Part shown: in pieces, positions 46,201 through 60,133 of the stretch | Layout: every line of letters begins with the position of its first letter | How positions within the stretch are numbered: position 1 is the stretch's first letter | Assembly: GCF_041734735.1 (NCBI RefSeq) | Contig: NC_134895.1 | Coordinates: 10,164,927-10,228,926 of the forward strand | Direction: 5' to 3' | DNA length: 64,000 nt | From: Babylonia areolata | Taxonomy: Eukaryota; Mollusca; Gastropoda; Neogastropoda; Buccinidae | Notes under the pieces: generated by a model | The model's database searches: none | Seen by the model: the letters and a program-made list of their open reading frames with translations, nothing else | What the model was told of the DNA's origin: nothing | Program-made: the position numbers and the translations under genes

Positions 46201-47018
46201 GACAGAGCTGAAGTCGGTCCACCAGTTCAGCTACCTAGGCTGCACCATCTCGTCTGACGCCAAGATCGACAAGGAGATCGACAACAGACTTGCAAAGGCA
46301 AACAGCGCATTCGGCAGGCTGTACAAGAGAGTGTGGAACAACAAACACCTGAAGAAAGACACAAAGATCAGCGTGTACAGAGCTGTTGTACTGCCCACCC
46401 TGTTGTATGGCTCCGAAACCTGGGTCACCTACCGGCACCACATACGACTGCTTGATCGCTTCCACCAGCGCTGCCTTCACACCATCCTCAGCATCCACTG
46501 GAGTGACTACATCACAAATGTCGAGGTCCTGGAGCAGGCAAAGACTATCAGCATCGAGGCAGTGCTGCTAAAGACCCAGCTACGTTGGGCAGGGCACGTG
46601 TCCAGGATGGAGGACCACCGCCTGCCCAAGATCGCGCTGTATGGCGAACTGTCCACTGGCCACCGTGACAGAGGAGCACCCAAGAAGAGATACAAAGACT
46701 CCTTGAAGAAAGCTCTCGGTGCCTGTCACATTGACCATCGCCAGTGGTCCGCAGTAGCCGCTGATCGAGAGACCTGGCGACGCACCATCCACCAAGCTGT
46801 CTCCTCCTTCGAAAACAACTGCAGGGCCAGCCTTGAGGACAAACGCAGAAGGAGGAAGAACCACGATGCTGCAGCCGCGAACCCAGACCAGACTTTCCCT
46901 TGCAACCGCTGCGGCCGACTCTGCTTTTCCCGCATTGGCCTTGTCAGCCATGAGCGTGCCTGCATCAGACGTGGACAACGCCCTTCCTAGATCTTTGTTA
47001 GCGAAGCCAGGCCATGAG
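43285..47018 (+). mobile_element. Full-length, apparently intact RTE-like LINE
   Basis: A 3,734-bp non-LTR retrotransposon flanked by a perfect 12-bp duplication ATCTATATAAAT (43,273-43,284 and 47,019-47,030). Copy 1 has the unoccupied site at about 22,672 with a single ATCTATATAAAT. It has a leader of about 400 bp, one long ORF with endonuclease and reverse transcriptase, and only 28 bp of 3' UTR ending CCAGGCCATGAG. GC content is clearly higher than its AT-rich surroundings. The RTE label is from the overall single-ORF layout and RT style. Confidence 0.9.
43694..46990 (+). CDS. RTE-like endonuclease/reverse transcriptase, intact
   Basis: An open frame of about 1,098 codons. The ATG at 43,811 lies just inside the first endonuclease motif (KVACWNIRTM, near 43,778), so translation probably starts upstream. 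The frame is open from 43,694 but has no earlier ATG. Endonuclease motifs are AVSEVRFAG, VIILGDFNARVG near 44,227 and CHTDHRLV near 44,518. RT motifs are NYRGITLLSIAGK near 45,451, VDLTKAFDTVSR near 45,659, GVKQGCVLAPTLF near 45,832 and the catalytic LLFADDAAL near 46,020. The C-terminus has QLRWAGHVSRMEDHRLPK and a zinc-finger-like CNRCGRLCFSRIGLVSHERA. No internal stop is present and all key residues are visible, so the element may be mobilisation-competent or very young. Confidence 0.9.
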   Translation, partial: PRSTGISKRGRTTIEKKRPAPASQLGAKGLKVACWNIRTMRDSADSNHPERRSALVAHELQRLNIDIAAVSEVRFAGKGSLQEHGAGYTLYWSGKPETERRLYGVGFMVRSTIASKLENLPTGHSDRIMSMRLPLRNKQHATLFSVYAPTLQADPTEKVKFYTDLRNLVQNTPADDKVIILGDFNARVGQDSEAWKGVLGKHGVGNCNDNGRLLLEFCAEQQFTITNTIFQQKDSLKTTWMHPRSKHWHLIDYILMRQRDVRDVLHTRVMPSAECHTDHRLVRSKLRLHFKPKPKKGGAPRKKFQVGNFQSAEVKAEFQAKLQDKLEDPSCPTDPSPEALWAQLKSAILQSSEEVLGFSSKKNKDWFDENNQEIQELLAKKSAHQAHLAQPSCPVKKATFRLICSNLQRKLREIQNGWWTNLAERAQLCADTGDYRGLYEALKAVYGPSYQVQSPLRSTDGQALFTDKTSILNRWSEHFQALFSANRTVQDSAILRIPQQPVKLQLDELPTLEETVKAIEQLKCGKAAGVDGIPPEAWKNGGPALHSKLHNLFVCCWEQGKLPQDLRDAVIITLYKNKGEKSDCSNYRGITLLSIAGKILARVLLNRLVPTIAEEHLPESQCGFRANRGTTDMVFVLRQLQEKCREQNKGLYATFVDLTKAFDTVSRKGLWEIMKRLGCPPKFLSMVIQLHEEQRGQVRHSNDLSEPFPIGNGVKQGCVLAPTLFTIFFSMMLQQATEDLGDDDGIFIRYRTDGSLFNLRRLQAHTKTLEQLIRELLFADDAALVAHTEAALQRITSCFAEAAQLFGLEVSLKKTEVLHQPAPQEEFHAPHINIGETELKSVHQFSYLGCTISSDAKIDKEIDNRLAKANSAFGRLYKRVWNNKHLKKDTKISVYRAVVLPTLLYGSETWVTYRHHIRLLDRFHQRCLHTILSIHWSDYITNVEVLEQAKTISIEAVLLKTQLRWAGHVSRMEDHRLPKIALYGELSTGHRDRGAPKKRYKDSLKKALGACHIDHRQWSAVAADRETWRRTIHQAVSSFENNCRASLEDKRRRRKNHDAAAANPDQTFPCNRCGRLCFSRIGLVSHERACIRRGQRPS

Positions 47019-47030
47019 ATCTATATAAAT

Positions 47031-48035
47031 ACATGTATAAAATGTAACTGAACTATATCATTTGAATTTTGACTTTCATGTGTGAGCATGTAATGCAGCT
47101 GCATACTCAAATAGTTGTGTGTATGACTTTGAAGTTTACACCAGAAAAAGAGTGACTATTTTAAAAATGGTCTATATTATGAAGTAATCATATATATATA
47201 TATAGCATCTTACTGAATCAGGGGTATTACAAAAATCTGTAATATGATGAAAATGTGATGTGAATGTCATTTTTTCTAATACTAATTGTAACCATAAAGC
47301 AGACAGGCACATTGATAATACCCATATTGAGTTTTTTAACATTGTATTAATTGTTTTCTCTATGATTAAGCTTATAATGCATTACTTAATAGTTTAACAA
47401 AAAGTTCAGTTACATCTTATATATTTATACATGTATAAAATGTAACCTAACTTTATTTCCTATCTTGTGTGTGTCTGTGTTTGTTGGTCACACTTAGGTG
47501 CATTTCCTCTTTCATTTAAACAGAAGCAAGTGTGAGTGAGAAATGATTGGGTTTTTTTGTGCGTTTTGATTCAGTTGTTGTAGTAAGTGTGTATCACAAG
47601 TGAGTCTGAAGGCCTTGCCTCTCTTTTTTGAAGTCATGAATAATTGTTCAAAACATCTCCTAAGGACAAATATGTGTTTGGCGGAAACTGGCCGGCTAGT
47701 TTTTGAAAGGACAGTTATCTTGTTTTTGGAAACTAGACAAGTGTGTGGTAGACATTGACTTATTTTCCGCACAGACACTGTATATTTTTGCAAAATTTAG
47801 TTCGAAGGGCATTCAAACGGAAGCCCAATGAGCACTTCTCAGTACGAAACAGCTGTCGCTTGCTGTGCAAATCAACCTTCCTTTTGAAGGTACTAAGGAC
47901 CAACATGAGCAAATGAGAGCTTTTTAAACCACCACCCACCCCAAACACAAAAACAGTTTTAAAGGTTATAGAATTAACCAAGATTGTTTTTTTGGTGTGT
48001 TCGCCATTCCAAATTCAAAGACATCTGGACCTGGA

Positions 48036-48080
<45 letters not shown>
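47031..48080. other. AT-rich left part of block C (copy 2)
   Basis: Counterpart of 22,684-23,860, about 2-4% diverged with small indels, lacking about 140 bp. Ends in a pure (TA)n at 48,040-48,080. Confidence 0.5.
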
Positions 48081-48083
<3 letters not shown>

Positions 48084-48364
48084 TTTTCTTTGAAAACCAA
48101 AACCATTAAATGTGTGCTTCAGTGGCACTGTATCAAGGTCGCTCGACACACAAGCTTTTCTGCTGGCAATCCACGGTTGAATGACAGCAAAAAGGCCATG
48201 TATGCAGGGATAATTATGTATAGAGGGTTTTCGATGAAAGGCAACTTGAGTTCGTTGTCAAAGGTGCATTCAGTCAGCTGCCTTGCCTTTCACGGTTGTC
48301 TTCATGTCTTCTCTATGCTTCGTTCACCGTTTTCGTGTTCAATGTGTGGTGGGTGTGTGGGTAT

Positions 48365-48409
<45 letters not shown>

Positions 48410-49624
48410 TATGTGTAGGTTCTGCGGTCTGGTTGTGTGTGTGTGTTAGACTGCAAACATCTGCAGGTTTTCTCACATACACAGATATTATATATGTAAA
48501 AACTATTCGAAAGGGTGGTTCGTTCTATTCCAAGAGAGAGGGGAACAGAGGAGGGGTACTGGATCGACTATTTGATGCACACTTACTTGCACTCACTCAC
48601 TCTCTTCACACTAATACCAGGGCCACATGGAGTGTTTTTTATAAAGTGTTTATTTTTACTTTACAATAATCATAAGTAAGCAGTACACACACTAAGCAGT
48701 TCACTGTACTTAGTAACAACAATTTTAAGCAACTTGAAGCAACACACAGCTGTACATGAAGCACTTCACCCTACACTTCAAGTACTTCCTACAAGCAGCT
48801 CACAGTTAAAAGTTCACCCTATGCCTAAAGCAGCACACAGCCCAACAAGGATTTCCTTGCACCTAACATCACTGATCAGTCAGTCAGCCTGTATCAGTGC
48901 TCGGTTCTTCTGAGAGACAGCTAAGAACTGGCTGTGCTAACTGGTTTTATCCCTTCCAACAACATACTGTGCATACTAATGCAAGCAACAACACTCACTC
49001 CCCCAACTAGTTCACCTGAAGTAACCAGTCTTTGCTTGTCTTAGTGACGCTATGTGAATGACTGACAGATTCACTGCTGAATCCCGATTCATCCAATTCA
49101 ACAGATTGATCTGATTCGCTCACTTCAAGACCTGTTTCTACACACATTCTGTGACAAGTTCACCAGTTTACGTCACAGATTGGAGAGACAGGACGATGCA
49201 ATTCTCGGCATGTTAGCCGGCATGATCAAAGTTCACATTAGCATAACATTCTCCCAAGCTTGCATTTCGAAGTCCCGCCATTCACTTCAGCTGTGTTTGT
49301 GAAAGGAAAGATGGGGAACAACTTGAAATACAGACCTCCACATGGGACACATTCCTGCATTTGCACAAGTTGTGCCTGTCGCACGTGACCATGCCCTGCC
49401 GGCTCGCTGCTTATGCCATCGCTACAGCAAGTGACAAAGACGCTGACCAAGACAGAGGGGTGAGGGGCGTGGGAGGAGTGGGTGGGGTGGGGAGGGGGTT
49501 GGACTGGATGGAGCATGGAGGGAAATAAGAAGTGGGGAGAGTGGGGGGGATGAAGGTATGGGGAGGGAAGGGGAAAGGTTGGGGGGTGGGTGTAGATGAC
49601 ACTGCTGGCACACTATATCATATA
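48081..49624. other. Copy-2-only DNA, unassigned
   Basis: First part of the 4.65-kb segment absent from copy 1. Has (TG)n at 48,368-48,408 and G-rich DNA at 49,455-49,590. Several AG(C)AACT/CACTT-like phrases recur at 48,660-48,860. No gene or known element is recognised. Confidence 0.4.
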
Positions 49625-51232
49625 TGTAGCCAAGTGCTAAGCTGGCTTCACTGACTGTTTACCACACTAGCTATAGCAGGCGCTGTTTTCGCAACTAACA
49701 GCTGGTCTTCAACGACCCACACAGAATGAGTGACGCCATTCCTGGTTTAAATGCAAAGCCCATTTTAAACCTATTCCCTAAACACCTATTAAATCAAGTA
49801 TCTGTATCGTTCACAGCAATATTATAGTTGTTGTGCTTACACACACAGTTAAATCAGTTAGAAGCATACTTGATTTCAGTGTAATTGTTCGTCAGTCTAA
49901 AGATTTCAACTGACGCTAAGCTTTTGTCATTTTGTCCTCGCCAAACAACCACTCCAACTAAGTGTGATGGTACGCGATTGGGTGAGCTCTGTGTTTCTGA
50001 TGCAGCGTTTTTAATTAATATCTCTTTTGTCGGATTAGTAAACTACAAGTATTATATACTGGCAGAATCATTGTGATTCCATATTTAAATATATTCCATT
50101 TATGTTTGTCTATGTTAAACTGATTTTACGCATTTTGTAATTTTCTGCGATGAGCTTGCTAAAACTGACCCTTCACAGGTGACTTAAATTAAGATTATAA
50201 ATTCATCTTAAATAATCAACACTTCATTTTATACTCATTAGAAAGTAGGTGTTGAGCTCTTTCTTTTGCGACTTATCCAATGAAGGTTAGGTTACTTATC
50301 CCACTTCAGTGGAGGAGATTTAAATGTTAAGCACAAGCTTAGATATGTTGATATTTGGCTTTGTTGCAAGTGGATTACTTGTGTAGGTTCATTCACCACT
50401 TAATGGTTAAGCCATGACAGTTCTTCCAACCTTTGTGTGTTGTGAACTGCCAGTATTATATTAAAGCCACTGATTCTATCTTGTTTATTATTGATGTATT
50501 ATTTAACATGCTGATACCAGTTATGATGCTACATTGTTTCACTGATTCTCATTACTATAAGATGTGTGCAGTATTTTGTTGAGATTACAAAATAGTGTTG
50601 GATTAATGTCAGTTACTGGTTAAAACAATCTGATATGTATCAGTCTGTTAGGCCTAATTATAATTTATTTATTATGCTCTCTCCTATATGCCTTACTACA
50701 GTATAGTGCTACATGATAAACCAATTCATTTCAGTCACTTTGACACAGTATAAGCTTTACCTAATCTATACTGTCAGTGTACTTTCACTAAATCAGCTTA
50801 GCTTTAAGCACTTTATCTACACTATTTAAATGTATTAGAAAAGTCATTTGATGTCAGTGTTTGGTCTTCACACATATGCATTATCTTATCGTATGTTGTT
50901 GCTTATCCCAAACCGAGTGATTGTCTTTCCATGTAATATGTATACATGTGCTTTACTATTCACTTGTGCTGGCATGTTGTGCTAATGGCATTTGTTTCTG
51001 TCATTCCAGGCACTGTCTTCCTCTTAGTTCTTCTCCTCATTCTAGTTTTATCTCTTCTTCTTCTCATAACTATTGTAAATAAAACAATAGAAAAACCCTT
51101 TTTGTGACTGGCCTCTATATGTTCCTGGCCTGTGGGATTCTTGTCTATTCTTTAATTCAGTCAATCAATCATTCATTATTAAATCTTTTGTGCCGTCCAT
51201 TCCCTTATATACCACTCGGGTACACGGCTACA
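49625..51232 (+). mobile_element. Candidate solo LTR (fossil)
   Basis: A 1.6-kb unit beginning TGTAGCCAAGTGC and ending ACACGGCTACA, so its ends TGTAGCC/GGCTACA are exact inverted repeats in TG...CA form. An AATAAA-type signal lies near 51,080. A diverged relative is at 19,119-20,470. Flanking TATA/TACA is at best an imperfect target duplication. No internal coding region accompanies it. If correct, it is an old LTR-retrotransposon remnant of unknown family and it looks decayed. Confidence 0.4.
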
Positions 51233-51283
51233 TACAGATGATGGAGTCTCCCATCAGACTGACAGATGAGTAGGCAGGCAGGC

Positions 51284-51860
51284 TTATCTGTCAGTGTGTG
51301 TGCTCATATGAGAGAAGAGGCCAATTCTGGATGTGCAGCACTTCCCACAGGTGTTGCAAGGGAAAACGTCCCCGGAAGTTGAGCCCTGCTTCCTTCGCTC
51401 ACGCTTCTCCTTAATGGCCAGCGTTCTCTTGTTTTCAAACGTCTTTATGCCACTATAGCACAGCATCCTCCAGCGAGAGCAGTCAAGGGCATCAGTTTCC
51501 CAGGAAGCCAGCCTGGTTGCCTAACCAGCACAGGTGACTTTTTTTAGTGAAGAGGAGTTGTGCAGTCCCTTCCCCACTCTCTTGCATACCGATGCTAACA
51601 GTCCCACAAGTGCAGATACTACCACGTGTAGGACGGCCTTGGCAAGTGCAGGTTTTTTCTTTGGAGTTCCGTCTCCTAGGAGGACTTCCAGCCAAGGATA
51701 AGAGCTCCCCCTGCCCTTTGGTCATCCTCTTCCGCCTTCACAGCCGTTGGGAAAGGTTTGCTCCTCCGCCTGGTACGTCGTTGGGAGACTTCACACGTGG
51801 CAGGTAGTACTGGGTTCCATGGTACCAGTATCAAGGGCTATGCCTCTGACCTGACATGAT
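51284..51860 (-). mobile_element. Internally deleted RTE-like LINE derivative
   Basis: The minus-strand frame 51,466-51,284 ends KRERRKQGSTSGD, then CNTCGKCCTSRIGLFSHMST, the same C-terminal Cys/His motif as the two other RTE-like elements. Immediately upstream (51,480-51,860) is leader-like sequence sharing CAACTCCTCTTCACT with 60,654-60,668. Endonuclease and RT are absent, so leader and ORF end are fused. Confidence 0.6.
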
Positions 51861-52055
51861 ATATATGTACATATATACATATATATATACCGGCCCCCCT
51901 TAACCCCCCCCCCCCCCCCCCCCCCGCACCCCCCCCCCCCCACACACACACACACACACAAACCCAACGCACTAACATACACACACACGCACAAATTATA
52001 AAACTTCTAAGAGAATGCTTCGCAAAAATATTTCAGGACAGATTTGTTTATAATA
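51861..52055. repeat. TA, poly-C and CA simple repeats
   Basis: TATATG repeats near 51,858-51,890, C runs at 51,907-51,940 and (CA)n at 51,941-51,960. Confidence 0.85.
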
Positions 52056-52059
52056 ATAC

Positions 52060-52440
52060 ATACACTTTTGCATTTCTTTTTTTGTTTTTGTTTTTTCTGC
52101 CTGCAGTTATATTTGCTTTTCCTATCAAAGTGGATTTTTTGTACAGAATTTTGCTAGGGACAACCCTTTTAATGCCGTGGGTTCTTTTACGTGCGCTAAG
52201 TGCATGCTGTACACGGGACCTCGGTTTATTTTCCCCACCCTAATGACTAGCGAGCAGATCACCACTTAAGGTCAAGTGGAGGGGAAGTTAACGCAGTGAC
52301 GCCTCCTTGAGCTACTGAAACTGAAACTGAAACGGAGGGGAAGAAAATACTGGCGACTGTGGGGTTTGAACCAGTACGCTCAAATTCTCTCCCTTCCAAG
52401 GCAGATGCGTTACCACTAGGCCAACAGTTTTTCATTTCAT
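52060..52440 (-). mobile_element. tRNA-headed SINE, minus strand
   Basis: On the minus strand: an A-box-like GGCCTAGTGGTAACGCATCT from about 52,425, B box TGGTTCAAACCCCACAGTCG near 52,355-52,374, then TTTCAGTTTCAGTAGCTCAA and GGAGGCGTCACTGCGTTAAC. The core has CCGAGGTCCCGTGTACAGC and GTAAAAGAACCCACGGCATT, ending in an A/C-rich tail. It is related to the family at 10,186 (core) and 11,615 (middle). Confidence 0.7.
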
Positions 52441-52754
52441 TGGTATAGCGTTTATTGTTCTTGTTGTTTGGTGGTGTTTTCTCTCTCAATACGTTGTGTA
52501 GAGATTCACCCTGTCAGTCCTGGTGGTATCTTTTGGTAGCTCTGTCAACCCATTAGTCGGGGTCTTCACAGAGGAGTGATCCTGTTTGGTTTGGTTTGGA
52601 GAGAGCTTGCAGGCAGAAAAAGATCAGCCCGAAATTCACACAGTGAAATATGTCATGATATAGAGTGAAACAATACTATACAATGCAATACAATACAACA
52701 CACACACACACACAAACAAACACACACACACACACACACACGCGCGCGCGCGCG
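52441..52754. other. SINE-like scrap and CA/CG array
   Basis: AGCCCGAAATTCACACAGTG near 52,627 resembles a SINE 3' part, ending in ACAATACAATAC-type repeats. (CA)n(CG)n follows at 52,700-52,754 and marks the right edge of the copy-2-only segment. Confidence 0.5.
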
Positions 52755-52802
52755 AAGCCTATAGTTACTACTCAGCCAGCCTCGACAAACCATTTTACTT
52801 AC

Positions 52803-53059
52803 ATGACCATTAAAACCGGAGTCTGACCCTGCTTCCACATGATGAAGCACGGCTTCTGTCTGTCCTGGGTCAGCTTCTGTATGATGTCCTCATAGTTTTG
52901 TTGGTTGTTCTTTGCAGGATCTACATTGAAAGTTTCGACGGGTACGATTTCGTTCTGGGCTTCATTGAAATTGAAAACACTGGCAATGGGAAAATCCGGT
53001 ATTCTTGGAATCGCCGAGACCACAAGCTCAACTGAATCAAACTTTATACCGCTGGACAT
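52803..53059 (-). CDS. Hypervariable first coding exon, copy 2
   Basis: Same 257-bp exon as 23,915-24,171: ATG at 53,059 (MSSGIKFDSVELVVSAI) to TPVLMV, then AT and the splice donor GTAAGTAA. Residues 36-68 are identical to copy 1 except at 46 and 52, including EIVPVETFN and NYEDIIQKLTQDRQ. The two ends and residues 30-35 are heavily replaced (for example QKT to RIP, TLSKEN to NFNEAQ, EPYY to KPCF). All 29 base differences change the protein. The product is unrecognised and no signal peptide is seen. The next exon, further left on the minus strand, was not found. A 4.65-kb segment absent from copy 1 ends only about 50 bp past the donor. Confidence 0.65.
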
Positions 53060-55851
<2,792 letters not shown>

Positions 55852-57354
55852 ATGGCTGGTCGACAGTACTGTCTGATTGGTCCCACGAGTGGTCAACCTA
55901 CACGTCCATGTGAGCTGACCCCTATAGGCTGGACAACTTGTATACTGTGCCAAACAAAAACCAAAGAAACTCTCACCTGTCCTGCTGAAGGAAAGCGTGA
56001 TTGCTCTGGTTACAAGTATGTGGCCGAAAACATTAGGAAATTCCAAGATCTCGAAGAAATGCCCATTTCACTTCACCATGATATTCTGAACAATGAGACG
56101 TCACTTGAAGAAACTTTTATACAAAACAATGCCTCATGGCACAAATCATGCAGAGATAAGGTCAGTAACCGCATGTATGAGAGAACGAAAAGAAAAGTAC
56201 AGGAAACTCGTCAGGATAACAGTCCCGTAAAAACCCGTAAGGTATGCCAAGAAGACGAAAAGCAAAAGGACAAATGTTTTTTCTGTGGTGAATCCAATAC
56301 AACAGATCGTTTGCACAAGGTGTCAACACTTGGACTTGACTCCAAAGTCAGACAATGTGCCATATTACTTCAAGACAAAACTTTGCTGTCAAAACTTGCT
56401 GAAGGGGACATGATAGCAACAGACTCAGTGTATCATAACAAATGTCTTCAACATTTGTATTATCGTGCTGACAAGGCAGAGAATTCACAAAGGGAGGAAG
56501 GTTCTGAGGAGACATTGAAAAGCATTGCCTTTGCAGAGCTAGTGTCCTTCATTGAAGAAAGCGCAAAGGACGATTGCACAGCACCTGTTTTTCAAATGGC
56601 CAGTCTATGTAAAATATATCAGACTCGCCTGGAATCACTTGGAGTGACAAGTGGTGTACATTCCACACGACTGAGACAGAAGCTCCTTGCCACTTGCCCC
56701 ATGCTTCATGAGTGTAGTACAGGCCGTGGAAAAGACATCAAGCTTGTCTTCAAACGAGACATTCAACATGCCATTAGGAGAGCAACTGACCATGACTCTG
56801 AAGCTCTTCTGCTTGCTCAGGTGGCCAAGATTGTTCGAAGAGACATTTTTTCAGCAACGCAAACAGCTACGGATAAAGTGATTGAGCCCAAACCCACAGA
56901 ATCCATTTCTCCTATTCTTCAAGCACTGATTACCATGATCTTAGATGGTCCAGGGAGGAATCTGAATCCAAAGGGAGAAAGTGACAAAGATGCTTTGACT
57001 GGGACTTGTCCGACACAGGCTGCATCAACAATCTGTCAGTTGATCATTTTCAACTGTAAACAGTTCCGTGGACAATACCAAAGGAACCAAACAACAGGTC
57101 AGCACCATGTCAGAGAGAGAGAAATGTCAGTTCCAGTGTACGTTGGTATGAAGGTGCATGCAGAAACACGGAAACAGGGACTTGTGGACAGTTTCTACAA
57201 TCTTGGTCTCAGTATTTCATACGATAGGCTTATGAACATTACCACTGATATTGCAAATACAGTGTGCTCTAAATTTGAAAGGGATGGAGTGGTTGTGCCA
57301 CCAGGACTTGTGAAAGACACACTGCAGAACACTGGAGAACATTCCCCCAACTGA
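55852..57354 (+). CDS. Protein with two CxxC...HxxC modules, unknown function
   Basis: A 500-codon frame with an ATG in good context (CAACCATGG), preceded by a doubled TACTCAGGATAAACAACC. Residues C30/C33 with H97/C100 (WHKSC) and C142/C145 with H195/C198 (YHNKC) form two similar putative zinc-binding modules. A helical region follows with ISYDRLMNITTDIANTVCSK near residues 460-480. I believe this is a multi-copy family of mollusc and cnidarian genomes that usually continues for several hundred more residues and ends in a cysteine-rich tail, but that is from memory. Here the frame ends at 57,354 and the tail follows in another frame (57,338-57,652), so the gene is probably internally deleted. 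It could be a transposon-borne or a host gene. The function is unknown. Confidence 0.6.
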   Translation: MAGRQYCLIGPTSGQPTRPCELTPIGWTTCILCQTKTKETLTCPAEGKRDCSGYKYVAENIRKFQDLEEMPISLHHDILNNETSLEETFIQNNASWHKSCRDKVSNRMYERTKRKVQETRQDNSPVKTRKVCQEDEKQKDKCFFCGESNTTDRLHKVSTLGLDSKVRQCAILLQDKTLLSKLAEGDMIATDSVYHNKCLQHLYYRADKAENSQREEGSEETLKSIAFAELVSFIEESAKDDCTAPVFQMASLCKIYQTRLESLGVTSGVHSTRLRQKLLATCPMLHECSTGRGKDIKLVFKRDIQHAIRRATDHDSEALLLAQVAKIVRRDIFSATQTATDKVIEPKPTESISPILQALITMILDGPGRNLNPKGESDKDALTGTCPTQAASTICQLIIFNCKQFRGQYQRNQTTGQHHVREREMSVPVYVGMKVHAETRKQGLVDSFYNLGLSISYDRLMNITTDIANTVCSKFERDGVVVPPGLVKDTLQNTGEHSPN

Positions 57355-57652
57355 AGATGCCCTTCGTCAGCACACTTTGCGGGCAGTTTATCAAGGTGGA
57401 TTGATCTGGGGACAGTGTTTACAGACCAAACCAATTCTCCCTTTACCATCTGCATGGGGATGGACCAGGGATGCTGATAAACCATGGAGACCCCTGTGGA
57501 CAACCCTGCGTCAGGCTGAGGACTCCTGTTACGAACTGATTCGTTGTGGTTGCAAACAAGGCTGCAAAAACAGGTGCAAATGTATCAGTGCAAGTCTCAG
57601 GTGCACTGCCTTGTGTTCGTGTGGAGGAGACTGCGATGAAGACCAAGACTAA
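57338..57652 (+). pseudogene. CXC-type cysteine-rich tail of the same gene
   Basis: In this frame the sequence reads NIPPTEDALRQHTLRAVYQG, then WGWTRDADKPWRPLWTTL and CGCKQGCKNRCKC...CTALCSCGGDC, and ends at a stop after DCDEDQD. The Cys spacing resembles CXC/CRC (tesmin/TSO1-like) DNA-binding domains. It has no ATG start of its own and adjoins the preceding ORF in a shifted frame, so it is most likely the C-terminus left after loss of the middle of the gene. Copy 1 has the same tail with one Asp-to-Tyr change near its end (28,355). Confidence 0.6.
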
Positions 57653-59559
<1,907 letters not shown>

Positions 59560-60022
59560 GCCGGAGCATTTTCACCACACCTAGGCCTCCAAGACTCACT
59601 TGTGATAAATTAAGTCCCCTAGCATTAATTACACAGTAATTTCCCTTTTTTACTATCTGCACCAAAACGTTTGCAAAATAAATAAAAAATTCCATGCTTA
59701 GCAAAAGAAGTTCCTGTTTGAACAAAAAAATGATAATAATGACTCCTCTTGTTGTTGTGTCAGAATAAGAGGTCAAAGTGCCAAATTTAGAGAATGCAAA
59801 AAATATAAATATAACAGTAAATGCAGTTTGCATATAATTAGGCTTCTTTTTTTTTTCTTTTTTTTTGTGTGCCCATCCCAGAGGTGCAATATTGTTTTAA
59901 ACAAGATGACTGGAAAGAACTGAATTTTTCCTATTTTTATGCCAAATTTGGTGTCAACTGACAAAGTATTTGCAGAGAAAATGTCAATGTTAAAGTTTAC
60001 CACGGACACACAGACACACGGA

Positions 60023-60078
<56 letters not shown>

Positions 60079-60133
60079 CAACCGAACACCGGGTTAAAAC
60101 ATAGACTCACTTTGTTTACACAAGTGAGTCAAA
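59560..60133 (-). repeat. Dispersed repeat (ACTCACTTGTG family), full copy
   Basis: From CCAAGACTCACTTGTGATAA to GACTCACTTTGTTTACACAA then GTGAGTC. The right end is nearly palindromic. Includes (CA)n(GA)n at 60,022-60,076. The same unit, inverted, is at 16,440-16,960. Confidence 0.6.

Noticed and set aside
48560-49260. A second LTR or retroelement end in the copy-2-only segment
   Set aside because: An A/G-rich run and a possible TG start were seen on the minus strand, but no partner copy or matching end was found.
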